Part shown: positions 37,997 through 48,610 of the stretch, one piece after another
Layout of the letters: the number at the start of each line of letters is the position of its first letter
How positions within the stretch are numbered: position 1 is the stretch's first letter
From: Prostheceraeus crozeri
Taxonomy: Eukaryota; Platyhelminthes; Polycladida; Euryleptidae
Reading direction: 5' to 3'
NCBI GenBank assembly: GCA_907163375.1
Contig: CAJQUW010011313.1
Span: 196,501 to 260,500 of the forward strand
Length of the DNA stretch: 64,000 bases
The notes under the pieces: generated by a model
Told to the model about the DNA's origin: nothing
Database searches by the model: none
Seen by the model: the letters and a program-made list of their open reading frames with translations, nothing else
Program-made: the position numbers and the translations under genes

Positions 37997-39879
37997 GTAA
38001 ATTTTCACATCAATTTGTTAAATTTTATGAACATTTGTTTGATGTGCATCAACTTGCAATTTGACTTAATTCATTTTGGAGCATGTGCATGCACGTTCAT
38101 TCTACTAGTTTTATGATATGCAAATTGTTTGTGTGCTTTAAAAAGCATGCGAATTGGTCTTAATGCTTTGATGCATGTAAATTTGATAAAGCCAGATTGA
38201 ACATGCGGCTTTTATTAGATTTTGATAGTTTTATAGAAGCTCTGATTTGAAAATCTACAGCAATATCTTTCTGATCTTTATTGCAAAAAAGATTTTAATA
38301 AAATATTTGAAGCTTTTGAGATGTGTTTTTAGTAATTATATAAATGTAATAAATAAATAAATTGATGCATGATAATTGCAAAATAATACGATATCAAGAC
38401 AAATTCATAAATTTGCATATATGTGTTTCCTGAAAGCGAGCTCTATGCATGTCGAATCTGTAGTGTACATCACACAAATAAATCGACGTTTTGAGTAACT
38501 GCTAGTTTAAAGGATTAGGTAGCCAATGGTTTTGTCTAGTTTTGCTTCTGCATTTTATCAAGATCATGACATGACATGCAATATCCCGAAAATCACTTTT
38601 ATGTCGGAATGTACCTCAGTAAACCGGTATGTCACACCCCACCGTCGTACTGACGTAGCGATTACTTTGTTCAACGTGATAAAAAATTCTTCAAATATTC
38701 TTAATAATCTGATCTTCTTTTTACACATTTCCCTTATCCGATTTTGATCGCAATGCTCAGGTGTTTAGATGAATACATTCCTTGATAATACAATTTTTTG
38801 CATAGTCCTGCCTGACAAATATTAAATAAATATTGCTATTAGCCGTGTCCAAAAGCTTATGCTGTTCTTAGAATAGCTAAATTGATTTTAAATAAGCGAA
38901 TTACAGTTCAGCGGTCCCATTGTCTTTTGACACTGACGAAGATTACATTTATTTATGTTCATTCTACAGTTTTAGCGAAACAAGCATAAGAATCGCAATC
39001 ATCGTATTGCGTATGCCGTAGACATATACCGTCGTGCCAGTTCAATAATTTTTCTTACGTAATAGTACCTGTAAACGCTTTTCTCGTGTACTAAGATAAG
39101 GAATAACAATTTAAGCAGTTACTTTCTTGGCAGCCGTAGTCTCTGTGATGTGTAGATTATGGACATCTTTCTGCTGAGTTTTGGTGAACTGGCACTCCAA
39201 TCTTTTTTTCGCATTTTACGAGATTGATATTCCATAAATTCTTCTGACTGAGCGCCTTGTCATCGGTGTGTAAACATGTTCATTATCTGTGTGTCAAACA
39301 TGGTCAGAATGAATAGCACAACCTTTCCCCTAACGATTGCTAAGTGCGGAAGTTTTCATATCAGGAGCATCATGAGACCTCATCGCATTCGGTGAAGAAA
39401 AACATAAAACATATCAAGTCTTCAATGCACAAACGTAGCAGAACTGTCATGGTGCTTCTTGTATACGATAATTATTTCCTATCATAATGATCGAGAAACC
39501 CTAAGGCCTTGTAAAGCTTAATACATCCAAAAAATGAAATCCACAATATGACTATTTACGTAATCGTTATAGTTAATACATGTAGCTGTACAAAAGTTCG
39601 TTTCTAGTTGAATATTAATTAAAAAATTCTAGTCTTGACAGTAACAGATTTCTAATTCACATATATTGATAATTTTTCTATTGTTAATTTTTCCCTTAGC
39701 TTACTACTCAATCATGTCTGTGTCATCATTTCTACTTCAATTCAGGTCATTATTTAGATGCTGTTGTTAGTGTGTAACCCAATGATACCCGTTGCATTCT
39801 CCATTTTGCTAAGTGGAGATTTATACTGCAAGCGTTTTGACGTGAATTTCAAATTTTATTCTTGTGCTTGAAGATAACC
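37997..39879. other. WASHC5 intron 4, first part, nothing recognised
   Basis: AT-rich intronic sequence. The frame stays open for some codons past exon 4, but the donor at 37997 and loss of homology show this is intron. Confidence 0.5.
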
Positions 39880-41000
39880 GACGGATGTTGGTTGAAATTT
39901 ATTGCCTTGTATGCAGATGACACGACACTCTTCAATTTCGATGAGCGACTAGCTAAGAATACTCAGCAACGTCAGGGGTCATGCGACGTTCTTGATGAAA
40001 ACTTTGGCAGGGTTTTAGAATGGGGCGCCAATTGGCTTGCTTCCTTCAATCCTTGAGAAACTCGTCAGTGTTCTGCACTCACGACTTAAAAGAAATGATG
40101 ATCATTATAGCATTAGGATGTCAGATAATAGGATCAGAGAACAAAATTCCATCTCCATCAGACATGTCATGGAAACCGCACATCCAGTCCATTAGCAAGC
40201 AGGCAGCTCAACGCATTGGTAGTTTCTATCGTGCCAGCAGCTATCTTCCACCACAGACTGTCTGCTATCTTTACAAGTCCACTATTCGCTCTCTGATGGA
40301 GTATTGTTGTCGTCTGTGGGTCGGTGCCCAACTAGTACATCTTAACCTTGAGCAGGTTGAGAAACGTGTCAAGAATCTTAAGGATGAAAAACTTGCGAAC
40401 AAGTTGCAGCCGCTCTCCGTCAGACGGGATGTTGCTTCACTCAGTCTCTTCTACAGATAATATTTCGGTAGAAGCAGCTTGCAGTGTGTGCGTACCCAAA
40501 CCTAAGATCTTCTCCAGAAGCACACGCAGAGCTGATGCACTGACATGTCATCATGTGAGCTTAGAACGCGCACGCATTGTGAGTCACTTGAAAAGCTATT
40601 TTGTTCGCACGGCACAGCTTTGGAATCAGCTTCCCCAGACCACTTTCCCTTTTTTTACGTCACTACTCCCCATACATGGGCTTGGACAAGTCTGACATAG
40701 TCAGACTTATGGAGCGCTGTAGTACTTTTAGTACGGATGCCCTTCCTGCCGACTTCCAATGACACCTTCGGGCTCGACCTTTGGACCAAAAGATCGCTAG
40801 GCCAAGCACTTAACCTCTGTGCCACGGAGACCACACTTTCCCTGACAAATACAATCTTGATACTTTCAAAAGGCGTGCGAACAGGTTTCTGATGGGGACA
40901 GATTAATTAGATTAGAAGATCCGTTATTTTACTTTTTTCATTGAGTAGCCCCTACCTTCGCTCACGGCTCATAGCTGTGCTAGGGGTAAAAATTTGGAAA
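39880..41000 (+). mobile_element. L2-like LINE, 3' half, split by a SINE
   Basis: + strand, in shifting frames: the RT catalytic FIALYADDTTLFNF near 39893-39935, VLDENFGRVLEWGANWLASF, SWKPHIQSISKQAAQRIGSF, YRASSYLPPQTVCYLYKST and EYCCRLWVGAQ, then VRRDVASLSLFYR. After a frame change come SHLKSYFVRTAQLWNQLPQT, then the SINE, then DKYNLDTFKRRANRFLMGTD and a stop near 40905. The 3' UTR has CCCCTACC...GCTAGGGG. This order is typical of L2/CR1-type proteins. It is 5'-truncated and frameshifted. Confidence 0.88.
40651..40833 (-). repeat. tRNA-derived SINE inserted in the L2-like LINE
   Basis: A - strand copy with head GTCTCCGTGGCACAGAGG at 40833 and T-run tail at 40651. It is bounded by the exact direct repeat CACTTTCCCT (40641-40650 and 40834-40843). 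Removing the insert restores continuity with the uninterrupted LINE copy at 14625-14918, where the corresponding site reads as one block. Confidence 0.95.
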
Positions 41001-41726
41001 AAGTATTGGATCGTATGTGACCATCCACGCATTTGTTGACTCTTTCCGACATTAATAGATATTTAACCTATCCCCATAATTGCTAAGCGATGGCATTTGT
41101 TTGCCACATGTTTTAAAATCATTCTATTTTTCCCTACTTATGCATCTTGTGCTTTTCGGTAAAAAAGACCATTTCAGTATATTTATGCGTGTTATAATAT
41201 TGGTGACAGTCGTAGTATTTTCGCTGAAAGGTAATTCAACGCATCATAAAGTTGCTATAATTTAATACCGATATTTAGATTTGTCTGAAATTCAATCCGA
41301 CATTTCAAAATGATGCAACTATTTTATTTCAAACAGTTTTATTTGAGTTTGATTCTCATTCTTATGACGATCGATTCGCCTTTGCCAATCTTGTCTTGAA
41401 TTCAAGTTGGCCGCGTTATGAACGCAATTCTAGAAAAGACTTGAAAGTTCGAATGTTTGAGGGCAAAGCGTGATGGATTCCCATCGAATTTAATCATCGT
41501 ATTTACCAAACAGTTACAGTATATTTACTTTATTTTCACAATTTCTTTGGAGTTTCCGAGACTTGAATTTGCGTCGGTTGATTTGCTGAATGAGAGAACT
41601 TTCCGACAAGATGAAATCCCTCTGTATAGTTGTTTCGCATCCCTTTTAATCGTAAATAATAGTCTCCAAATATCTAATTCAGTATGTAACGTTTTGTGCA
41701 CAGCAGTAGAAGTATTCTCCTTGCAG
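41001..41726. other. WASHC5 intron 4, end, nothing recognised
   Basis: AT-rich intronic sequence to the exon 5 acceptor. The open frame leading into exon 5 from 41457 is not conserved and precedes a clear acceptor. Confidence 0.5.
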
Positions 41727-41904
41727 GCTCAAAAGGATGGCGGTAAAGTACCAAAGCTTCTGCGAGAAGTGGGAGTTTACCTAAAAGAAGGCGTTCTCAA
41801 GCGGGAATATGTGCTCGACAATATTAACAAGCTAATGGCTGTTGTCCGTGAATGCAATGTAACAATGCGTTGGGTAATGTTGCATACGGCTGCTCTATCT
41901 CCAG
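41727..41904 (+). CDS. WASHC5: WASHC5 coding exon 5 (residues 326-385)
   Basis: The acceptor ctccttgcag ends at 41726 and the donor GTTCGT starts at 41905; 178 nt, ending in phase 1 with the first G of a Gly codon. It encodes AQKDGGKVPKLLREVGVYLK, EYVLDNINKLMAVVRECN and RWVMLHTAALSP. The matching strumpellin segment runs from the [21 protein letters not shown] region to RWLMLHTAD. The spacing from exon 4 equals that in the vertebrate protein, so no exon is missing between them. Confidence 0.95.
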
Positions 41905-42699
41905 GTTCGTGTCTTTTTGTAGTGCAGTAATTGTTTCGGATATTATTGTTCTGCTCCTGATGAACTGAAGTGGTTCCTTGATGGAGTATCATGCTAAACT
42001 ACATCACTGAATATTGTGATCGTTTTTGTACTTCCTACATTCGTGATGAACCGGAATACAAAAGCGAGGTTATCGAGTTTAGAACAGAATATACGATGCT
42101 GCAGGTTTTTGATGAAAATATTGTATTCAAAATTAAATTCAAGTTTTCACCGGTATGACGGTTTGATCACGTCTAAAAGAATTCACAAGTTGTAGTCGTT
42201 TTTCTGACACGTTTGTACATAATTTGAAATGAAAAGTCATTCTCTCTTGACTATGCATTGATCCCTTGACGAAAACATTCAAAATACAATACTTTGAAAA
42301 TTACAACCGTCAAAAAGAAGCCGTTCTTTTCGAAAATTCCACACCCAGGCAATGAAAGTGAAATAGTTGCACGAAATATTTCTGGAGAAATTGGAAACAT
42401 AATATGCAGCTAGACCTGAGCCCCGTTTTCACAGCAAGGAAGCTTCATAGCATTCACGACAAAAACTATTCTCATTTTCATTGAAATACATGAACGTGTC
42501 CGTTAACTCTGCTGCGTAAAGTGCCCAACGAATCATTGACATAATCCCAATTAATTGCTCAGTCAATCAAATGTTAGTGTTGTCAGAGCATGTAAATGCA
42601 ACATATAAGTTTAGTTGTATACCGATTTCTATGTTGTCTGACGTAAATGTCACGAGTTGTTGAAAACTTTGAGAATTATTAACTTATACATGAACATGT
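41905..42699. other. WASHC5 intron 5, start, nothing recognised
   Basis: Non-coding intronic sequence before the LINE at 42.7 kb. Confidence 0.5.
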
Positions 42700-43935
42700 A
42701 GATTCAAACCCTACTGGAGCAGTCAACATGGTTTCCGACCGGAGCATTCCACAACATCTGCTTTGGTAGAGCTTCTCGAGAATGCATTAAAATGCTATGA
42801 TGACTTATTATTTGATGGAGTCGCTATCATCGCTTTCGATTTGTCGGCAGCTTTTGATTCGTTAGATCATTGTCTATTACTGCAGAAGTTCAAGAACTTT
42901 GGATTTCCTCTCGGTTTCCTTAAGTGGCTAAAATCCTATCTGAGTGATCGGCGATTTGTCGTGAAAATTGGAGACGCAATCTCTCAAGAGCTGCCTATGT
43001 TAAAGGGTGTACCTCAAGGAGCAGTATTGGGGCCGTCGATATTTTCGATATTTTCCAGTGACCTGGTGGCTAAATCCTCAACTACCACATTAGTGAAATA
43101 TGCAGACGACATCAATATGGTTATACCTATAAAGAAAGGCAGTGACGCAAAGAAAAGTATTCTTGAGGAAATCTGGAATATTGAGGAATGGTGCCAACTA
43201 AATAAACTTGTCCTCAACAAACAGAAATCTTGCGTGTTGCTATGTGACAGGCGTGGGGCATTTTCTAATATTCCGCTTCCTATTCCTGTAGTTTCAAAAC
43301 TGAACATACTCGGAGTTATCCTGAATAACAAGCTGACATGGGACGATCATGTTTCCAATATTTTGTCAAAAGGTAATAGACGATTCTTCATCTTAAGGAA
43401 ATTGAAGAAGTTTGTGACATCGGTTGAACTTCAGCAAGTTTACAACGGCTTGATCCGATCAATTTTGGAGTATTCCTGTCCTGTCTATGTGTCACTCCCG
43501 AAGAAACTCGATAGTAAATTACAGAGACTAGACACTCGTGCTCAGCGGTACATCAACCATCAGACTCATGACAGCTCACCTAGTGCAACAACACATGCTC
43601 TACTCTTCGTCAGAAGAGAGAAGATCGCCAAACGACTCTTCCTGAAGGCAGCTGGTTCTAAAAGCCATCTTCTGAACAAATACATTCCGAAGCGACTTCA
43701 ACACAGCAAGCACTTCACATCCAAACTTACTCGTACTGAAAGGTATCAAGGATCCTTCTTTCCACGAGTCACTAAATTACTTAACAGCAGTTTGTAATAA
43801 CTATTTTTCTTGAGACATTCTTAACTTGTAACTTGACTTTTAGCTTTCTATGGTGATGATTCGTACATCAATATCCTATGTCTGTACGATTTTCAATTAT
43901 TTTTGAAATAAACGCTTTATTATTATTATTACTAT
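42700..43935 (+). mobile_element. CR1/jockey-group LINE, 5'-truncated, best preserved in the window
   Basis: The 3' half of a non-LTR retrotransposon. It begins in the RT fingers at QHGFRPEHSTTSALVELLE (from 42724) and runs through an open RT ORF to TAA at 43795. A 130-bp 3' UTR with AATAAA follows, ending in a (TTA)n tail near 43915-43935. Lack of frameshifts suggests it is younger than the other LINE pieces. It carries no endonuclease or ORF1. Confidence 0.88.
42763..43797 (+). CDS. Reverse transcriptase ORF, 5'-truncated LINE
   Basis: 344 codons open from 42763, with the same frame open back to at least 42724. The motifs in order are IIAFDLSAAFDSLDHCLLLQ (first catalytic Asp, about residues 24-43), LKGVPQGAVLGPSIFSIF, VKYADDINMVI (catalytic YADD), LNKLVLNKQKSCVLL, LGVILNNKLTWDDHV and RSILEYSCPVYVSLP. 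The catalytic Asp residues are all present. There is no genuine start codon, because the 5' part of the element was never copied, so it is not expected to make a working protein by itself. Confidence 0.87.
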   Translation: MVELLENALKCYDDLLFDGVAIIAFDLSAAFDSLDHCLLLQKFKNFGFPLGFLKWLKSYLSDRRFVVKIGDAISQELPMLKGVPQGAVLGPSIFSIFSSDLVAKSSTTTLVKYADDINMVIPIKKGSDAKKSILEEIWNIEEWCQLNKLVLNKQKSCVLLCDRRGAFSNIPLPIPVVSKLNILGVILNNKLTWDDHVSNILSKGNRRFFILRKLKKFVTSVELQQVYNGLIRSILEYSCPVYVSLPKKLDSKLQRLDTRAQRYINHQTHDSSPSATTHALLFVRREKIAKRLFLKAAGSKSHLLNKYIPKRLQHSKHFTSKLTRTERYQGSFFPRVTKLLNSSL

Positions 43936-44088
43936 ATACCAAATAATGTTCACAAAATCGTAAAATCTAGCCTGTATGAATTTTGTAGAGATTATGTATT
44001 CTTTAGCCTATCTATCGTAAAGTTAATCTAATTCCTGAATAATTTCATGGCATGCGGTAGTTTATATAGCACTCGTAGCTTAGGAAAT

Positions 44089-44361
44089 ATTTGATAGAAA
44101 TTAGGAGACAAACTTAATATTTCGACCATCTGAAGTGGCCATCGTCAGAAATCTATTTACTTTCTAATTCCTGCATGAGATTTAAATAAGAAAACCATAA
44201 AAAAGGTATAGTAGGCTATATAACGCATAATTTGTGATTTCTAATAATAGAGGCACTTTGTAATTTGAATCTCATGCAGGAATTAGAGTGTATGCGAATT
44301 TCTGACAATTGCCAGCTCAGAGGGTCGAATTATTAAGTTTGTTTTCTTACTTCTATCAAAA
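44089..44361. mobile_element. Fold-back (hairpin) repeat
   Basis: Left arm about 44089-44190 and right arm about 44265-44361. Shared blocks are TTTGATAGAA, CAAACTTAAT/ATTAAGTTTG, TCGACC/GGTCGA, TTTCTGAC paired with GTCAGAAA, and AATTCCTGCATGAGATT paired with AATCTCATGCAGGAATT. Non-coding; no target duplication identified. Likely a fold-back MITE. Confidence 0.65.
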
Positions 44362-44779
44362 ATTACTGCAAGAAAATTATTTATCAAAATCTGAGGAGAT
44401 GAAGTGAATAACTGGGCTTCAGTGCAACTGTATGTAATATCAGTAATACCTGAATATTTAACAGCGGATCGTGGAATACCTTTTGATTAGCGTTGTGCAG
44501 GTCTTGTAGATGGTCTTGGTACTTTATTTAATTTTAATCGGTACGTGACATACAGCAATGTCAATTAATTACATGCCACGGCAACTACATATTTACAAAA
44601 AACACAGAGTGGATTAGAACAACGAAAAATATAAAGTGAACTATAAAATAGCTTTAGAAATACAATTCTTTGAGGTACGTGGGTTGAAAAAGTCAACTGT
44701 TTTCAAGTCATCAGCTTTCATAAGAGTTCTTGGGAAATACGCACTCTGCCGAATTACCAAACGACAAGGTTTTACCGTT

Positions 44780-45165
44780 GTAAGCACTTTGGTGTGTCTG
44801 GTCCGTTTAATGGGTATCCGAAAATGAATAGCAGATACAAGATAGCAACCACAGAATTAGATTCATCTGCGCGCGCTTCGGTTTCCTAGAAAGGAGGAAT
44901 TGTATGTAACCTTAGTATCGAAATGGCACATGACAGAATTAGACAACTTGCTGCTTCTCGAATGGATAATTCGTGTATCGCTTGCTATTGGAAATGGCAA
45001 ACAATAAGCTGTCAGCAGAAGAACCAGAGCCAGTGAGAGATGCGTGCGTGCTGTGATATCACTTCGCACCACAGAATTAAATATTTCGTTTATCTGCTTC
45101 GGAGTGCGCGCTGATGAATCTAATTTTGTGCTTCACACACACCAAAGCACACATCGATGTCTGGC
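44780..45165. repeat. Imperfect inverted repeat cluster
   Basis: AGAATTAGATTCATCTGCGC near 44855 is reversed as GCGCGCTGATGAATCTAATTT near 45110. GCACTTTGGTGTGT near 44787 pairs with ACACACCAAAGC near 45140. A further CACAGAATTAAATATTTCG...TTTATCTGCTTCGG stretch at 45062-45098 is found inverted at about 45485-45525 next to the LINE. The origin is unclear; it may be a compound fold-back. Confidence 0.45.
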
Positions 45166-45359
45166 TTCGATTCAATGTATGCACTATACAGTGAGCAATG
45201 CCGAGGAGAGGATGTGAAATCATCAAGTGAACTAATTTTCGTACGCCTGCTACTTTCTTTGATAATGATCGGAAGGGCCAACATTATGGAGAAAACTTGT
45301 GCGCAATGATCTGAATTCTTCGAATCTGAAGGAATTTTGGCAATCGAAGCACTTTGCTG

Positions 45360-45785
45360 GAACTCACATTAATCCGCAAGCGACGCACGACTTTTTTTTC
45401 CTATCTCCGTAAGGCATAAGGAATTCCTTTTTGCCCACTTTATAGGTTCCTCGATGTGCCGTCCATTTCGTATTAATCACACTTCTAGCAAACCGAAGCA
45501 GATAAACAAAATATATAATTCTGTGATAACAACAGTTCACATTACCATGCAGGACCTTGTGAAATAAAGTCAATTCAGAAATTGTCCATCTCTTATACCA
45601 GGTATCCAGATGAAAGTGGTTACAAAGGGCAACATAGTTGCTGCTTTCAAACGGCACATTACATTGAAAACACAAATATTTAATAAAACGTCTTTGAACA
45701 TTTTCTAGTTTTCCAATCAAAGATTTAGCGTTAGGTGACCAGACAGGTGAACAGTAATCAAGATGAGAGCGAGCATAAGCATTAA
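45360..45785 (-). mobile_element. Jockey/CR1-type LINE, 3' fragment
   Basis: - strand: ARSHLDYCSPVWSPNAKSLI, then GKLENVQRRFIKYLCFQCNV, NHFHLDTWYKRWTISELTLF and HKVLHGNVNC. The YCSPVWSP and LE.VQRRF.KYL blocks are standard for the end of jockey/CR1-group RT proteins. The frame is open from 45785 to 45364 but both ends of the protein are missing. Confidence 0.78.
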
Positions 45786-46509
45786 AATGAAAGCATTAAA
45801 TTGACTTTCACTGAAAGAAAAATTTGATGATACTTTTCTTGGCGAGTTCTTTGTTCCAGTGTCTTACACGTCAAATTTTGGTCATCAGCATAGCCTCAAA
45901 TGACCTGCAACGTCGGTGTAGAGACTGAATGCTGCTTCTTAATTAGCGTCGCAAATCACATGAATTCCCTTACAAGTGAAGAAGTGAACGTCACTTCAGT
46001 GAATCATTTCAAATCAAGTTTAATGAAATTCTTTCGGAGACAAATCGTGTGGTAGCACCAGCACTCAATCAGTGATCATATGTTAATCGTATTTTATTTC
46101 ACTCCCTTTTCAATTTACTTCGTCTAATTGACCTTGAAGATGCAGTCATTATTATTGTGTGCCGTTCACTCATTCGATTGGTAAATGCGTCATTACGCAT
46201 ATTGCTGCTTAATCTTCACTACGCACGTACAAAGTATGTTGTCAAAGTATGAATAATTATTCCTGATTGAAGATGAAATTGGATGAAAATTGATCAAAAT
46301 CAGTACCGAATGCGCTTCAGCTAGATCTCTTGCTTATCTGGAGCACCGATAGGCAGACCTGTGTGTAGTTCCTGTGTGCAATCCAGAAATCGTCGAAGGA
46401 TGTGCAAAATTTTAAGGTGACCAGATACCACCCTTGAGCAATCGGTTACATCCCCGGCTGGCTGTTTCCGGTGCTGACGGACCTTCTTACGCCAAGTGAC
46501 CCTCCCCTC
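45786..46509. other. Intron 5 segment, nothing recognised
   Basis: Non-coding intronic sequence. Confidence 0.4.
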
Positions 46510-46640
46510 TCTACGGTATACAATGAAACAAGAAACATCGACAATCTTTAAAGCTTGTTTGAAAGAGACCTTGACTAGTCATTTTTAGTTTTGTAGTTGG
46601 AAAGAATCAGGAGTACTTTATGAAGTTATTATTATTGTTA
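46510..46640 (+). mobile_element. Probable LINE 3' tip with (TTA)n tail
   Basis: + strand reads a short TIFKACLKETLTSHF end followed by a stop, then a simple TTATTATTATTG tail at 46620-46640. This resembles the last residues and tail of jockey/CR1-type LINEs. Too short for a firm family call. Confidence 0.45.
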
Positions 46641-46880
46641 TTATACTCGTATACACGGATTGAAAATATGACGGAGTGAAATCGGAATTTTGTGTTTGCA
46701 ACATCAGCAAGTTGGGCTCCCCATATGAAAGCATACAAGAACAAACTCCATTATTTCCAACAACACTCGTGCATGTACCTGTATATAAGAGCAATAATAA
46801 TAAATGCTCCCGACCACTTCCAACTATAAAAATGAATCTTTGAAGAGTATGGTGCATTTGATTGTTTTACAATTGTGGTG

Positions 46881-47070
46881 GTCTCCATGGCACATTGGTT
46901 AAGTGATTGGCCTAGCGATCTTGCGGTGCAGAGGTCGAGTCCCGAGAGTGTCATTGGAAGTCGTCAGGAACAGTGTCCGGACTAAAAGATATCAACGCTT
47001 CAGAAAAGTCTAACTATGTCAGCGCAGTCCAAGCATCCAGTTTGGGGGAGTAGTGACGTTAAACCATCAC
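46881..47070 (+). repeat. tRNA-derived SINE copy
   Basis: Head GTCTCCATGGCACATTGG, box B-like GGTCGAGTCCC, GTCATTGGAAGTCGTCAGGA, GTCAGCGCAGTCCAAGC and the end GTGACGTTAAACCATCAC. Same family as the 18.6-kb copy, which shares ATGGCACA and the CCATCA end, so these two may form a subfamily. Confidence 0.88.
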
Positions 47071-47967
47071 ACTATGCATAATTATCCGAAGCATAGTTAT
47101 AAACCTTGAAGCCACAATTTTATGAAATCAATCGTGAAATAATATTAAATATTGCCGGTGATCACTGATCACTGGTGGTAAGATATTGAATGCACTGACG
47201 AAATAAGATTCGCTAGCAGTTTCCTAAATCGTTCTGATCGCACACCACAGCTACGTGGGTGTCCAATGTATCAAACGCAGCCTAATTTAGATAGAAAGTG
47301 TGATTATATGTCTTCTATCTCGTGATGATATAAAATTCTTCATTGTTTCCTGCTGCTGTCACTGCTCAGGAGGATTATATAAGTCAGACATTTTGTCTTG
47401 CCATCTGAGTAGCAATAATTTTCTATGTAGGCGACACCCTCATTAATCATGGTTGCTATATTTATGAATACCTGACACCCATTTTTGGAACATCTTGTTT
47501 AACCTGAGAATGTCAATTTGTCAACACCCACAGATATTTTATATTTAGCAAACAAAATTTCACCGTTTTCAATATGTTGTGTAATTCAACAGGAGTGAAA
47601 TTTGAGATATTTGATGAAAAGGCCTATTAAATATCAATCTCAAACAAAAAGTGCATTTTAAGGTGACAATTAAACAGACAGTGATGACGAATATGAGAAG
47701 AGTGAATGACCTTTGTCTGCCACAAAGTTGAATGATGTCAAAAACTGCAGGCATTTTCTTGTTTTTGCAATAAGTAGAAATTTGAATTATTGTGCGTTCC
47801 GCATACATAGGGGATGACTCACAACTACCATTTATTGTTGTTGTTAATTTTACCGTCGATTGCAAGATACAAGTGATTTAATAGCTATCCTTCTAACCCA
47901 TTCGAATAGCCTCCTGCTGCTCTAATCATTGAAATAGAGCTCAATAAGAAGATAAGATTCCTTTCAT
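47071..47967. other. Intron 5 segment, nothing recognised
   Basis: Non-coding intronic sequence between a SINE and the transposon at 47972. Confidence 0.45.
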
Positions 47968-47987
47968 TAAGGGTGCATTCCACGAGT

Positions 47988-48310
47988 GTGACGGACTTAA
48001 CATCGCAGACTCAAATTATTCTACTGACCAAAGTATTTAACCGATTTACTTGATATTCTAGCATGATGGCAACATATGTCCCCGTAACATCATGTGAAAG
48101 TTTGGTGCGAATCGCACCGATGGTTGCCTAGCAACCAGCAACTATGTGCGTGTGACGGACTTAACAGCAGAATTTGCATTCTTGACTTTCCTGTCCTTAG
48201 CATAAGACCCATATTGACATCCCCAAACCAATTTCAGAATTTTTTTTGAATGTATATGAGTACACACCAAAAAAATCATGATGTGACGGACTTAACGTGA
48301 TGGACTTAAC
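47988..48310. repeat. Left set of 14-bp subterminal motifs
   Basis: GTGACGGACTTAAC occurs in direct orientation at 47988-48001, 48152-48165 and 48283-48296, and as GTGATGGACTTAAC at 48297-48310. Likely transposase-binding sites, judging by position near the terminus and by the mirror set at the other end. Confidence 0.85.
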
Positions 48311-48610
48311 ATATTTTGCACCAACGGGATCTCCTCTTTTAAGTTATGTTGACGCTTTTTAATTGCTATTTAATATTGTTTTCGGTATAATGGCACGTGT
48401 CTCTTAACTGAAACCCGCTAAAAACTGTATATCTGTTATTTACGGATGATTTTTATTGAAAAATATATTAAAAAATAAAATAAGAATAAAAATTGTAATT
48501 TAGTGAACAATTGTAATTAGCAATTAAAATGATCCTCTTTCATGGTACATGTCAGGAAATTCAAAACACTCAAATTATCCAAAAATCTGCTTTCTACTAT
48601 TCACAAAGTT

